Positions 32,010 to 45,648 of a stretch of 64,000 nt of DNA are shown here, in pieces (the stretch's first letter is position 1; each line of letters starts with the position of its first letter). The position numbers and the translations under genes were made by a program. Origin of the DNA: Metaphire vulgaris (lineage: Eukaryota; Annelida; Clitellata; Crassiclitellata; Megascolecidae); NCBI GenBank assembly GCA_018105865.1, contig CM030834.1, positions 9,279,273 to 9,343,272 of the forward strand, given 5' to 3'. The notes under the pieces were generated by a model that was given only the letters and a program-made list of their open reading frames with translations, did no database searches and had not been told where the DNA came from.

Positions 32010-35000
32010 CACACATACATATATGCAGGGTGGTGCAAAAACAACCGGACTAGTCACATATAGGTTTGCATTTAATATAGTCCGTTTTTTGTGCCACCCT
32101 GTATATACCGTAGAGAATGATACCAAAGCTATATTTAATGTTTAGATGCATTTATTTAGTGTTGCCAGCTAACTAGCAGTCAGGAAAGTAGCAGACAAAG
32201 ATCTTCTGGGTTGCCGCTATGAATGCTGCCATTGAATAACAAAGATCTTTGTGGCTGCTGGTAAAGGGGTTAGGAACAGCACATGTAATTCCAGTGCTCA
32301 TGCGTGGTGCAGACTTGTGAACCATGACCAAGGGGTTTGAAAGGAAACTAGATGCAATTGAAATGAGATGCAGAGAAATTATGATGAACAAGGAGATAGC
32401 AAAGAAAACACAACTTGTGCTACCAAATGAAACAAACCTGGAAGTGAAATGGATGGGGCAGCTATTAGGAATGACAGTTGCATCATGAAACAAGCATATT
32501 ATTGTGTCCAAACTGTTTAAGTAAATAGGGCAGAGTGCTTAAGGAATGGATTGTCAACATATGGGAAAAACTGAGACAAGCTGGAATGACCACAGCTGAA
32601 ATGACCACAGCTGGAAATTGTCATTGTTCAAGGACATTTTCAGCAACATGGGACAAGGAAGGGAAGTCATGGTGTAACATTTTTGGCTTGGTATGGGTAC
32701 AGCCTGATGGTGAAAATCAGACCTGACCTTAAGTGACCTGATCTGTTTGATATGAATTCTGTTTATGACTCTGAACTCTGGAGCAGTCCATTAACAACTT
32801 GTAAAGCTTTTAGTTAATTGTTTGATACTAGTGATTTTGTATTTAAGACATTGCCTTGACAGTTTTTTTGCAGAACTTTTATTTCCTTATAAACCTTATG
32901 AAACTTGATAACAGTGAAACAGTAATTCCATGCTTGTATATTATTACATTTTCGGACATCATCTAGTCATTTTAAGGGTGCCATTGCTAAACAATTTAAA
33001 TTAGAAATTTATGTATTGATAAATTAGCTGTTGGTAATTAGCAATTATAGGTATCTGAACATTAACTTTGTTTCTGCTCTTAATGTAGTTGCAGATATAC
33101 TATATCATAGTTCAGTGGTTCTCAAACCGGGGTCCTTGGTCCCATAGGGGGCTGCCAAGCGATTTCAGGGGACTGTAAAGGGATTACTTTCTCAAGATAT
33201 CTCACTAACACCTCAGAACCAGTGCAAGACCAGACAATGAAAGGGGTCCATTGTTTTAAAAGCCCAACTGCCTTATGTAAATACCACTGGTACTATTTTA
33301 ACCCAACCCCCAACCCCATTCAAGCTCTGCTCAGAACACAAGACCAGACATTGACTTGGGTCCATTGTTTAAAACCCAACCCAACCCACCACTATTCAAA
33401 CTAACCCAACCCACCAGCTGGGTTATGCATAAAAATGTCTTAAACCCTCCTTCATTTCATAGACCAACGGGAATGTATTCCATTGGCAGATTTCATATTT
33501 CTGGATGTCTTTAACTTGTATTTTCTGGTTGCTCCTTTGAAAAGGCTTCAAAACAGATTAAGGGTAATTAGTAGTAATTTAAAAAATCATTAATATGTAG
33601 TTATGTACACATTTGTACAATATAACACAACAACCTGGCAACCCAACCCAACCACCATAAAATTAAAATTTCGGACCCAACCCATCCCAACTCATGGGTG
33701 GACCCAACCCATGGGTGGACCCAACCCATGGGTGGACCCAACCCATGGGTGGACCCAACCCATGGGTGGACCCAACCCATGGGTGGACCCAACCCATGGG
33801 TGGACCCAACCCATGGGTGGACCCAACCCATGGGTGGACCCAACCCATGGGTGGACCCAACCCATGGGTGAACCCAACCCATGGGTGGACCCAACCCATG
33901 TCCATGTCTGCACAAGACACACTGATGGCGGTAAGAGTGCTGATTCCTTTTGAATTTAAATTTGATGACTAAGATTTGCAATTTTCTGATTAAATAATTG
34001 ATTGACAAAACAAGTAGCGGTAGTCTATGTGTTAATTACAGTTATTTTAAAATTCAAATTTTATAAGGTCTGTGAGTCTTCAAAAAATTCTAAGGGACTG
34101 CCACACAAAAATCCTAAAAAGTTTGAGAACCATTGTCATAGTTGAATGTGAAGATAAATTGGTAAAATGGTAATGGTTGCTGAAAGCATGACTTTTATGA
34201 ATATTTGATATTACTTATGATGATGATGTTGTCAAATGCAGTGATTCTTCAATTGGAACTGATTGTGTTTGTGATTCTGTTTCAGGCTGTCCCAGTTACT
34301 CGATGAACTTCAAATTACTCTTTATGAACTGACTGAGTCTCAAATGATTGAAAACCTTGCTGCTGACTTGGAATTTATTACACAAGTGTCAGACGTCCTC
34401 CAACAATGTATGTCATATTTATGACTTATTTTGACAGCCACAATTATGACAGAAATTGAAGAACTTATGTGTTGTTGTTATTGTTAGATCAAAGTTTGTG
34501 TGCAGGTTGATCAATACCGGTATTTAGAATACTAGCATATGCTGCAGAAATGTAGGTAAAAAGACTATTTAATTCAGTGGTTCTCAAACTTTTTAGGATT
34601 TCTTGTTTGGTGGTCCCTCAGAATTTTTCTCATTGCTTGCAGACCTTATAAAATTAAAATTTTAAATTAACTAAATTATATAAACTACAACTAGATCCTA
34701 AATAGGCTGACAATTAATATATAACAATATTTTTTAAAATCTTAGTAATCAAATTTAAATTCAAAATTCAATGGGACAAATGTATCATATCTGCTTTGCC
34801 AGGACCAGTTCTTCTATGTTTGGCTTTGTTGACAAGATATCTTGGGAAAGTAATCCTTTAATGGTCCCTCTGAAACTGTTTTATGGTCCCATTGGGGACT
34901 GCAGACCCTAGTTTGAGAACTACTGATTTAATTGAAAATGTTATCATTTTCCCATTGTCTTAAATGTGTGGAATAAACATATTTGAGCTAAGCAGGAAGT

Positions 35001-38000
35001 ACATTTCTCATTGCATTTAGGCTCCATTTTGGTACATGTTATGTTTCTGTTTGTTTGTGTAACAGGTGATATTAAATTTAAAGATTGGATAAAAAACACA
35101 CCTGCATTCCAGAAACTGTTAATGGAGCAGAACATCGCTCTGTCGAAACAGTCTGTTGATACTCTTGTTAACTCTGAAGTTAACGTTACAGAGGTAATTT
35201 CAGTTGCCATTATCTATATTGATATCTATGACATTGCTATAACACTGTATTGCTATAACATTGCTATAACACTGCATTTGGTGGTCGGATCATATATTGA
35301 AGTATTGATATTAGTTTGGCATGCTTAAAGTCATTGCATTTTCGGGTACTTACTGCAGTATCTCATAGCTTGATGCACTTGTTGCTAATTAGAAATTACT
35401 GATGTATGCAGAATTATGATCTTGTATCTTAAATTTCTCTCATTCTTCTGGATGGATGGTTTATATATCCTGTGAAGGCTAATTTTTGTTAGCAAATGTT
35501 TTCTATGATTTTCATTAATTGCTTAGACATAGTTATTATTATAATAATGATTCTTATACTGATATCTATACAATCCAGGAATATGATCTTAATTTGTATC
35601 CATTACTTTTGATGAAAATTGTATTCCTTAATTTTCTTTTTTCATTATTCAATGTTCTTTTTTATTATGATTTATACTTGTACAGTATGTTCAGAGTTTC
35701 TTCACTTGAGTTGGAAGTGTATAAACTTTATTCATTCATTATCTCTGGTCAATAACTTTTTAAAAGTTATATGACTTTGCTTTGCAGAATGTTTTTATGG
35801 CATTCAGTAAAATGCAGATCAAATGCAAATATTGAACACTTCATAAAAGTGATGGTGAAATTTATAGGCTCCAAGGCAGCAGTTCTCAACCTTTATAATG
35901 CCGCGACCCTTTTAATTCAATTCCCCATGATGTGGCGACCCCCCAATGGTAAAATTATTTTCGTTCACATTGTAAACTGCTAAAAGTAATAATGCTACGA
36001 CAATCAAAATGTTCAAAATTGTTATTTAATTGTCTCCATGTCTATCCTCGAATGACATTTATTTATAGTAAAACAACTAGTACGTCGTAACTACCACTGA
36101 GGAAATTTTGTACAATAACAATAAAAGAGACAACCTCATATTTCTGATGGTCTTGGGCGACCCCTGGCAAATCGTCATTCGACCCCCGTGGGGGTCGCGA
36201 CCCACAGGGTGAGAACCGCTGCTCTAAGGATTTCAGAATGGTTCAGAATTGTTGGCTTAAGATGTGTTTGAGAGCTTGAAGCCAATGAACTACTTTCTTA
36301 TATTATCTTGAACCACACTTAAATAAGCCTTAGACGCATATCCTGTCTACGTCAGCAATTAAGGATTATTTTGGACAATTTATGGTAAAAGAAATGGTTT
36401 ATATTTTCATCTATACATGCATACAATGCCAGCAAATTTTCATTTTTACTCCTGATTATGGCATACAAATTTTTTCTGGTGAACTAATCTTTATTGGCTA
36501 ATGCTTGGTGAGCTCAGATTTTTCTCAGGGGACTTTTTCATTAGAATTATTCTCTTTTTTGCATTTATTTGTTTTTCATCTATACAGACAATTTTTTGAG
36601 GAATGTTGTTTTGTTGGACATTTTGATATGGCTTCATCACTTATCATTTGACAATATAGGCAGTGAGCCTAGAGTGCTATTATTTTATGTTTGATATATC
36701 AATAAATGAACCATAGTGGGTCATGACTTTAATTAATTTAATTCATTTAAGACACTCATTTTATAATATGTGGTTTTCATGTACAAAGATTTTGAGCTCT
36801 CGTGACTAATTTTATGCCGCATTATGCACATTGTGTTCTAGTGAATTTCTTTGGTGCAAAGGGATATTATGGTCAGCTTGGTAATGGTTTTAAATCCTAG
36901 CATAGGGCACAGTCTTATTGAATGTTCTAAGTGAACTGACTTTGAATGACTTTGTCATGTTTCAACTGACCAGAGTTAGGATTGTAATAGAATGAACGAA
37001 CATCTTTCTTACTGAGGCCAATGAAATTATGATGTTGCTCATATGTCAAAGCACTTACATTTTGGGAATGAATAGTTAGAAACCTCTTTATCCTTTAATT
37101 TCCTCTTCAGAGAACTTAAAATTTGAATAAAAGAATATACAGTTCAAAATGTTGGGCACTGATTGCTTTTTGTGTTAGTGTTGAGTAAGATTTTAATGGA
37201 ACTTAATTTTCCGACTGAAAATATCTTCTTCAATTTGCACCTTTGTACCAAGCAGACTTCATGAACTTCAGCATACAAGTTGCAGAATATTTGAGTTAAG
37301 AGTCAAAGATTTTGTTTGATCACTTTCTAACACAGTGGAGTCCTCTGGATTTTTAAAATTTAGATTGTTACTGTTGTCTTAAAGTGTTTTTGTCTTTTGT
37401 AAATTTGCTTAGCTGCTGCTTTTGCTGTCGGGGAGAAGCTTTCAGATGCAGACAGATATTGAGAATTTTCAGAAGGAATTTTGTAAGCGTCAATATGTTG
37501 AACGTGTTCTTATTACTGACTCAAAAGAATTCAAACAACAACTCAACAATGAACTGTGCAAACTGACATCTACTGAGTTTGCACATCTAGCTAGTGCTGT
37601 GTCTCAGAACATAGATACCAGGAATTTGGTTGGACAGGTATAAGAGTTTCTGTTTTAACAAGATTCATTGTTTTATTGGTAGCAAGTTTTATTTATCTTT
37701 TTAACATGAATACATATAGCTTAAATATTTTCTTTGACTTCATATTTTTTACTTTTTCATATAACAGGAATTACTTTAAGTGAGCAGAATCTAATTTGTT
37801 CATATTCATGTCACCTTTTCCTATTCTTTGTCTTGTTGTCTTGATCAACCTCCTGGCAACACCCTGAAAAACCTGGGAGCTCATGAATGAGCCAGAGGGC
37901 ATGAAACGCAACAGAATCTCGAAAAAGTTTGCAATGAAGAAGCATAAAACCGATCTGTTTTTAGCATTGCATGTGCCTCAGCTCATACTACAATTCAGAC

Positions 38001-41000
38001 ATGAATAAATGAGTAAATGAATGAAAATTTTGCTGTCTCATGTTAAGCAATATTCCTTTGCATAGACAGTGATAATTTGGCATCAGAATGACTGAATAAC
38101 TGCATCAGGATTACTGAATAACTCAAAAGTTATATTGTTGCGTAGATTCACTCATAAGCTGAGGTCTTTCCCTTTTTAATATTGCAGCAATTGTTGTGCC
38201 ACCAAGTTGCTATCAATATCAGCGGCCTACTTGGCATTGTGCGGCGACTTCCCTTTAAAACATTGAGATTAAGCAGCATTGAGTGCAACTTGGTGCTAGG
38301 ATGGGTGGCTGTCCCAAGATCAATTCACCCATCCTAGTGCTGGGATGAGTGACTGTCATTTTTTTGGTGATCAACTCGACCATCATGGAAATTCTCTGGA
38401 AACACTGTCTGCTTCATCACAAATAACGAAATTCTGCAAGCATGCAGCACTATCCCAGTTAACTGAAATGTTGTCCAAGCATCACCTTGCTCTATTTGGC
38501 CACATAGCTCGTCTTGAAGAGGATGTGCCCACGCACTGAGTCCCACAACATCAGGTCGATCTGACATCTGAACGTCACCCTGATTCCTCCTGGAAGCGTC
38601 CTCTGGGGTGACCTAGAAAGCGGTGGATCGATCAGCTTCGACAGAGCAACAACGTCCCTCCCACCTCTCTCTGGCAATGCGCCATTCTCAAAAGACACAG
38701 TATTGAGTCAACACAATGGCCCAACACTGGCTATTGCAAACTAAGTAACTCGACCATTCATGGCTTATGCAAGATTAATGAGTAGCAACTACACTGTAGA
38801 AGCTGTGAAGGTAAATGTGGGTCTACAGAAAACAATGGCTAGCGACTCTTGATTAATGGTGTAAGTCATCTGTGCCACTACTTGTCAGAGACCAGAGATT
38901 ATCATAATCGGTTTTTGCACCAAAACTTATACCTGAGTGTGAGCTGACCTTTACTTTTTGCCATCAAGGCTCTGCCAATTCTGCTTAAGGTCAGAGACTA
39001 TGAGCTGTCCCTTAAATGCAACATTTACTGACCTTGTAACTTTGTCAGTGAACCCTTGAAGATGGCTTTAGCTTCTGTTGAATTTATTGGTATTAACAAA
39101 TATTGGTCATATCCTATTAATATAAAAGCCTTTTTAACACATTGTTCTCTGGATATTTACAAATATGTAGTCATTATTCTAAATATTTGTTCAGTTTGAG
39201 CTGTGAGTTTTTGGAAGTTGTTGTATAGTTGCAATTTTTGGCACCAGTATTACATTTTTCTATTTCACCTTTTAGTTATACTCTTTAAAACTGAAATTGA
39301 TAACCTAAGTCCTACGATGCTCTGTGGCATTCTGTCTATACAGAAAACAGTCTATATATTTCCTTTCTTTGACAGTGTTGCTTTTCATGCTGTGTGCATA
39401 TTGCTAATTGGCAAATCAGCACCTTAAACCAGGGGTCTCCAAAGTCTTTTAGCCACGGGCCACATTGCTGCCTTCTTATTTGGCTCCATGGGCCACATGC
39501 ACAAGAAACTAAATTTATTAATGAATGAATGAATAACAGACTACCGTATTTATTGCTGAATTATGATGCAGTGGATAATGCAGACTGCAGAATATCAGTT
39601 ACAATTGAAATGGTTTTAACCTGTGAGATAAATGGAACTGATGGAATTCTGATAAAATTACTTAAAAACTGTGGTAATAAGTAAGCATTTTTAATATTCA
39701 TCAGATAATGCTGATCTGCAGTAGAATTTAACATACTTCATGTAAGGAAATGTCTTTTCACGCAAATATGTAGTTCCAAAAGTAGAAATGAATTCACGTA
39801 CACGCTTTTATTTTTAATGAATAAACTGATCACATGGAAGGCATTGAAAGAATTCTATCAAATTTCCTTCCCTAAGGACAACTTCAGGATATCAGTGGAT
39901 TGCAAATCAATAAGTTTCATTTGCAAATCAGAAGGCAGGTATTCAATGACAGAGTCAAAAGGATTTTCAGAGTCTTACTTTTGACGAACATGCATTCAGA
40001 TCAGAGAAACGTTACTGGAACTGTTTGCTCAAACTTTAAATGATATCTTTATCAAATAAGCATGGAAAGGTAGTCACCGTTTTTGGGTGTATTTGTCACA
40101 ATGTGAAAAGCGGCTAAAGCAGCTTCTTGATGTATGATTCTCCAAAAATGCCAATTTCTGACAGAACACCTTAACCCTGGAGCACAAATCGCAGCATGAC
40201 TAGATCTGCTGAGAATGCAAATTTGCAAAGCCATTCACTTTCTGTGAGCAGCACCAGTGGACGGTTTCTCTCATTTTAGAATATTTCAATCTCATTTTGT
40301 AGATCAAAAAATTGAGGCAGGAATTTCTCACTGCTAAACCATCTCACTGAAGTTTAATAAGGTAGGCCTGGAAACTCAGTTTCAATTTTCATCAGGAAAT
40401 CACGAAAGTGGTGATGACTGAATCCACGAGATGCGTACATTTATGGCAACAAGTAAGGCAGCTGAAAGTTGAAGCAAGTTATGCATAAAGTCTATGCTTC
40501 TATAACACAGATGGCAAAAAAAGCATATGTTCTTGATTTCTTACCGCAGGCCGTACTTTGGAGACCCCTGCCTTAGACCACTGAAGTTAAACAATGAATT
40601 TGTTGCTGTTGTACTCTTGATGGAATGGATCAACTCCTGTCAAGATTTTGTTTTAATCAGTTTTCTAAACTCAAGTCAGTAAATAGTGTCACTGTGTTTT
40701 CATTAAATGCTCTATGTTTCTTGATTATTCCACAGGCACAAAGTTGTATTGAAAATGATCGTTCTGAGTTTCCTATGCAGTTGGTTGGCATGTTTTCACA
40801 TGTAAGCCTTGCCTTGGACACATCTTGCAATATAAAGTTGTTTTTGGCAGTAACATTAGTCTATTATGGCTTTGATTTTTCTCAGTTTCTTTATAAATAT
40901 ATTTGATAGAATTGTTGGTTTGTGTTGTTCAAAGTTGAATTTTATGGTAGTAAATTGTTTAAATTAAATTGATTGTTTTTATAGAATTTTGCAACTTTTC

Positions 41001-44000
41001 AGATTCCTAAGTGGTTTTGTAACTGATACATCTTTCATATTTCTGTTCAGTTTTCACATAATAGCCATGTTGCCATGAAATTGTTATATGACTGTGACGA
41101 CGACGACGATGATGATGGTGACGGTGACGGAGGTGATTATGACAATAAGGATGACAATGATTATGATGATGACGATGATGATGACGATGGCGGCGACGAC
41201 AAGAATGTGGACGACGGCAGTAATGATGATGACCATGATGATGACTACGATGATGATGATGTTAGTAGTGCAGCCAAAGATGAGAATGGAATGGAAAAAA
41301 TTGTGACAATAAACTAATTAAATACAAGTTGGATCTGAATTTTTGTGATCTGAATTTTTGCTCTTATGTCATGGACATAGCAGTACCTTCTTCTAAACCA
41401 GCGGTTCTCAACCTGTGGGTCGCGACCCCCAAGGGGGTCGAATGACGATTTGCCAGGGGTCGCCCGAGACCATCAGAAATATGGGGTTGTCTCTGTTCTT
41501 GTTATTGTACTAAATTTCCTCAGTGGTAGTTATGACGTACTACCGTAGTTGTTTTACTATAATTGTCATTCGAGGATAGACATGGAGACAATCAAATAAT
41601 AACGATTTCGAACATTTTGATTGTCGTAGCATTATTATTTTTAGCAGTTTACATTGTGAACGAAAATAATTTGAACGTTGGGGGTCGCCACATAATGGGG
41701 AATTGAATTAAAAGGGTTGCGGCACTAAAAAGGTTGAGAACCGCTGTTCTAAACTGTGAACCTTGTTATGATATATTTTATAGAGTATGTTAGTTGTGGC
41801 AAAATTATTATAGTAGCTAAGATAGATGAGCCTGAGTCCCCATAATAACCTGGGAAGTATATAAAAAGTCTAGGGAGGTTAAGCATAGGATATTCAGTTG
41901 GTGGCGCTAGGCGTCATTGAGTTATAGCCCGATAGTTGAAGTTTAGCACACCTCCTTTAAGGTAGTATGGAAGCCCTATAAATAGAAGTCCCATAGACGG
42001 GTAAAGGGCCACTAGACTGAGTTTTGACTCAGAGTACCAAATAGGTGGATGTGCCGTCCTTAATTGAAGCAGGTACTACATTTCTGCTAGGGAAGTGTTT
42101 AATCTACCGCGTTAGCAGTCCCCAAAGGGTGGGTAAGCTTCACAAAAGATAAGATCGCGGCGCGACAGTAGGTAAAGGAGCCTGGTAGAAGGTCTGGTAG
42201 ATTCCTAGGCTGGAGAATTGCCCACCATGAGGTAATACCTGAGTCGGCCAATATAGCAAGGTAGTGCCTGAAATAAGTAGATAGCAAGCTAGTACCTGAG
42301 GAGTTGAGGTAGCACCTGAGATGGCAGAAGTAGAGGTAGTACCAGAGATAGCAGAAGACAAGGTAGTACCTGAGATAGAAGTAAGGTCCAATAGAGAGAT
42401 AGAGAGAAGGAATTTGCCATCTAATAGTAAATTCGTAGCCAAAAAGCTAAGTCAACTGCCCACACACCTTAATTAAAAGATCTAATCCTGTGTAGTGGCT
42501 GGGCGTCAGCCATCCTGGGAAAAGTAGTGCTTAAGACCCAGTTCGCAACACTAGCAGTTTATAGAATCCTTTGTCTCTCACAGCATGTACAGCATATCTT
42601 AATTGCAGGGATGTTAACAAGGACTCAGCCCTCAAGGCCAGGACCAGGACCAAGGACTCAACCCTCAAGGCCAGGACAAGGACTCCAGGACCAAGGACTC
42701 AACTCTCAAGGCCAGGACCAGGACCAAGGACTCAACTCTCAAGGCCAGGACCAGGACCAGGACTCAACTCTCAAGGCAAGGACCAAAGACTCAACCTCAA
42801 GGCCAGGCCCAGGACCAAGGACTTTACTACAAAAATTTAGCAAGTCCTTGAAACAACATGTCTTGGCATACTAATTAAGCCGTTATTTAAATGCCAAGAT
42901 GATAAGCAAGATTACTAATGCATATTACACAGTACAGTTGACATTTGAAGAATGGAACATCTAGACCAAACATTGCTCTTTTGCATAGTTCAGCATAGTC
43001 AGCTATTAAGCTTAGAGCTGCATTTCAAAAACACCAATGTTTCCAACAATGAATCTGATATTTTTGCCCTATGTTGGCGCATTATGATTCCGTTTTGAGA
43101 GAATCTATGCTCCACTGGAGCAGGTGTGCATAGAATTCTCTGAAAGAGTGGTTGCAAGTGGACAAACTGTTGTGAACAGACAGCTGTTTCAATCGTCATT
43201 TGTGAGCCTGGTGATGGTGAATTGATAGCCTGTAGAATCATGTCCTCCCATATGTCGCTGCAGAGTCACTGCAGCACTTTACTTTAACTGTACACTTTAA
43301 CCTAGATTTTATATAGCCACGATTGATTTCAAGGACAATTCAAGGACTCAACCTTCATGGCCATGACAAGGGCCAAGGACTCAACCCTCAAGGCCAGGAC
43401 CAAGGACTCAACCTTCAAGGAGAGGACCAGGACCAAGGAGTCCTTAAGACCAGGACCAAGGCCAAGGACTAACATCCCTGCTTAATTGTTTGTTAGCAGT
43501 GTGCATTATAGGCTATGGCAGGCAGTGTTTCATTTGTTCAGTTTTGAAAATTTAACCCTTATTTTCAGCAAAGATTCCCAACCCCAATTGGCTGCTGAGA
43601 AAATTTTTCGGGTCTAACGCATACTCCTGATGGAAAATTTTGGATCAGAAGTAGTCCAACCCTGAACTGTGTTAAAATCTGATAATTATCATTATTATTA
43701 TATATATATATATATATATATAATTTATATATATATATATATATATATATCATCATCATCATTGCTTTCTGCCAACCCATTGATGGCAATAGCTGGGCAC
43801 AAAACATTTCCAAGAGGCATCGTCACCATCCTGCCCTCTGCCAGCTCTTCAGAGGCAATAGCGAAACACAGAAACACAGAATGTTGATCCGCCTCCTGTC
43901 CCCGTCTTGTGTCCTTCCATGACACTGTTTTCGCCGAGCACTGGTCATGACTTCTCGGTATATCGAGCTGGCCGCAATGTCCCATATAGTTGGACACGCA

Positions 44001-44233
44001 CCCTCTGCTTGCACGACAGCGTACGGTACGAAGATCCTCCGCTAGTGATGCTGTTCTTCCATACTCTTCAGTTGAATACATCCACCATCCCTGCCATTGT
44101 CTTCTGGTACAGTTGGTCCACGGCACCTTATTCCGTATTATTCGGTGCAATCCCAGGAGGTTTCCCAGCCCAGGACTTCCCCCCATCCGCCATCCGGGGG
44201 GTCGCGCCTCAACGCCGTTGTACCTCAGCGCGA

Positions 44234-44297
<64 letters not shown>

Positions 44298-45592
44298 CAA
44301 CCATTATAATGGTTGTTAGTGGTTATATATTGTGTTCAATATATTTTGAACATTGCCTTCTGGTAGCATTTTGTTGTTTTTTTTGTATGACTGGGTAATT
44401 TTGAACATATTTGTCAAAGTAGATCTGTGCAAGAGCAGATTTTTATGTTTGCTTGTAAAAAATATATTCACCTTTGTTGAAGAATTGATTTTTTTGTGAT
44501 TTGGCACTTTCAGCTTCGAGAGGCATACAGCATGTCAGCGAAGTTTAATGACTTAATTTCTTTGTCGGACAAAGTGTTTAATCTGTCTAAGTTGCCAGAC
44601 TGGCAGCAGAATATGAATAATTCCAATTGGTTGCTTGCCTTCGTCAGTGATGTGCTGTGTGAATCAGATACGCTTCTGAACAGAACATTCCAGGAAGATA
44701 AGGATTATTTGTTCAAGATTGTCGATATCCAGAAAAAAGGCGGTGGAGAGTTTTATTTTGGAAATGAGTCGGATGCCAGTTATACTTACGACAATTCTAC
44801 TTGTAAGAATTATTTTGTGCTATTTTTAGTTTAGTGATATAGTTTTAAAGCTGTTTGATGTACTCTGCTGCAAAGATTTTGTCTTTCAATAGGCTTAAAT
44901 GATTGCCATAGAATCCCATATTTTCAGGCATATAGTTAGGCATATGTGTCTAATATTCATCAATGTATTAAAAGGCTCCATAGTATATGATATATGTAAA
45001 TATATTTATATTTACTTAAGGAGTAAATAACTATACTTGTAGTTATGAGTCACATCAAGGACTCCATTGATAGAGGTGATAAGTATAAGGTTTGGTGGAT
45101 TTTCAGGTTCAGTTTCTCAGGGCTTATTTAAGAAATTAATACTCAATGCATTTCTGTTAAAGATCCGTAGGAGCTCTGTTTGATTTGTAAAAAGCAGGCT
45201 TATTTGCAAGAAAATATGGTAACAGGAACTCTTCAAATAAACTTATTTTGGTACAGGACCACCCATTGCCTCTTGTAACTGGAGAATGGCATATGCAGGG
45301 CTTTTTTGTGCCGGAATGAGGCGGAGCGGCATTCCGAAAAATCTGAATACTTGTTTTTTCAACATTAAATTTATACATAGAAAATTTGGAACTATATCTA
45401 TTTTCCATATCATAATCATTTGTTAAGTTTTCTTCAGCATGTTAATTAATTCATCATCATTAATTAATTAAATGCATATTATACACTGTTGTATTGTTTA
45501 TAATCATTATAGTACTTACTGTATGGCTGCTATGTCATGCTGACAATTGACTTCCGACTATTGCGTTCTGGAAAATTTTACAAAAAAGCCCT

Positions 45593-45648
<56 letters not shown>

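Larger units (their letters stand above)
31267..34285 (+). other. ABCA1-like: ABCA intron 3
   Basis: 3.0 kb. Holds a (TA/TG)n tract, a 76-bp MITE and a 1-kb hAT element. 32170-32760 has an unassigned open frame. The remainder shows no exon or RNA gene. Confidence 0.8.

Noticed and set aside
31780..32145. Several overlapping open frames of Tyr/Ile/Val/Cys repeats on both strands
   Set aside because: They are translations of a (TA)n/(TG)n microsatellite.
33601..34008. Five long frames on both strands with [17 protein letters not shown] repeats, at first sight a repeat protein or CRISPR-like array
   Set aside because: The 17-bp unit lacks stops in all frames and has no spacers. It is a minisatellite in a hAT element.
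41075..41317. Asp-rich acidic protein frame
   Set aside because: Imperfect GAY triplet repeat inside an ABCA intron, with no splice or start context.
41860..42500. Solo LTR
   Set aside because: TATAAATAG and repeated GGTAGTACC units are suggestive, but no TG..CA borders with a TSD could be fixed.
42527..42874. Pro/Arg/Thr/Gln repeat protein frame
   Set aside because: Minisatellite array at the end of a hAT element, open in two frames.
43669..44398. Long frames around 43.7-44.4 kb
   Set aside because: Mostly (TA)n read-through plus a decayed retroelement fragment.
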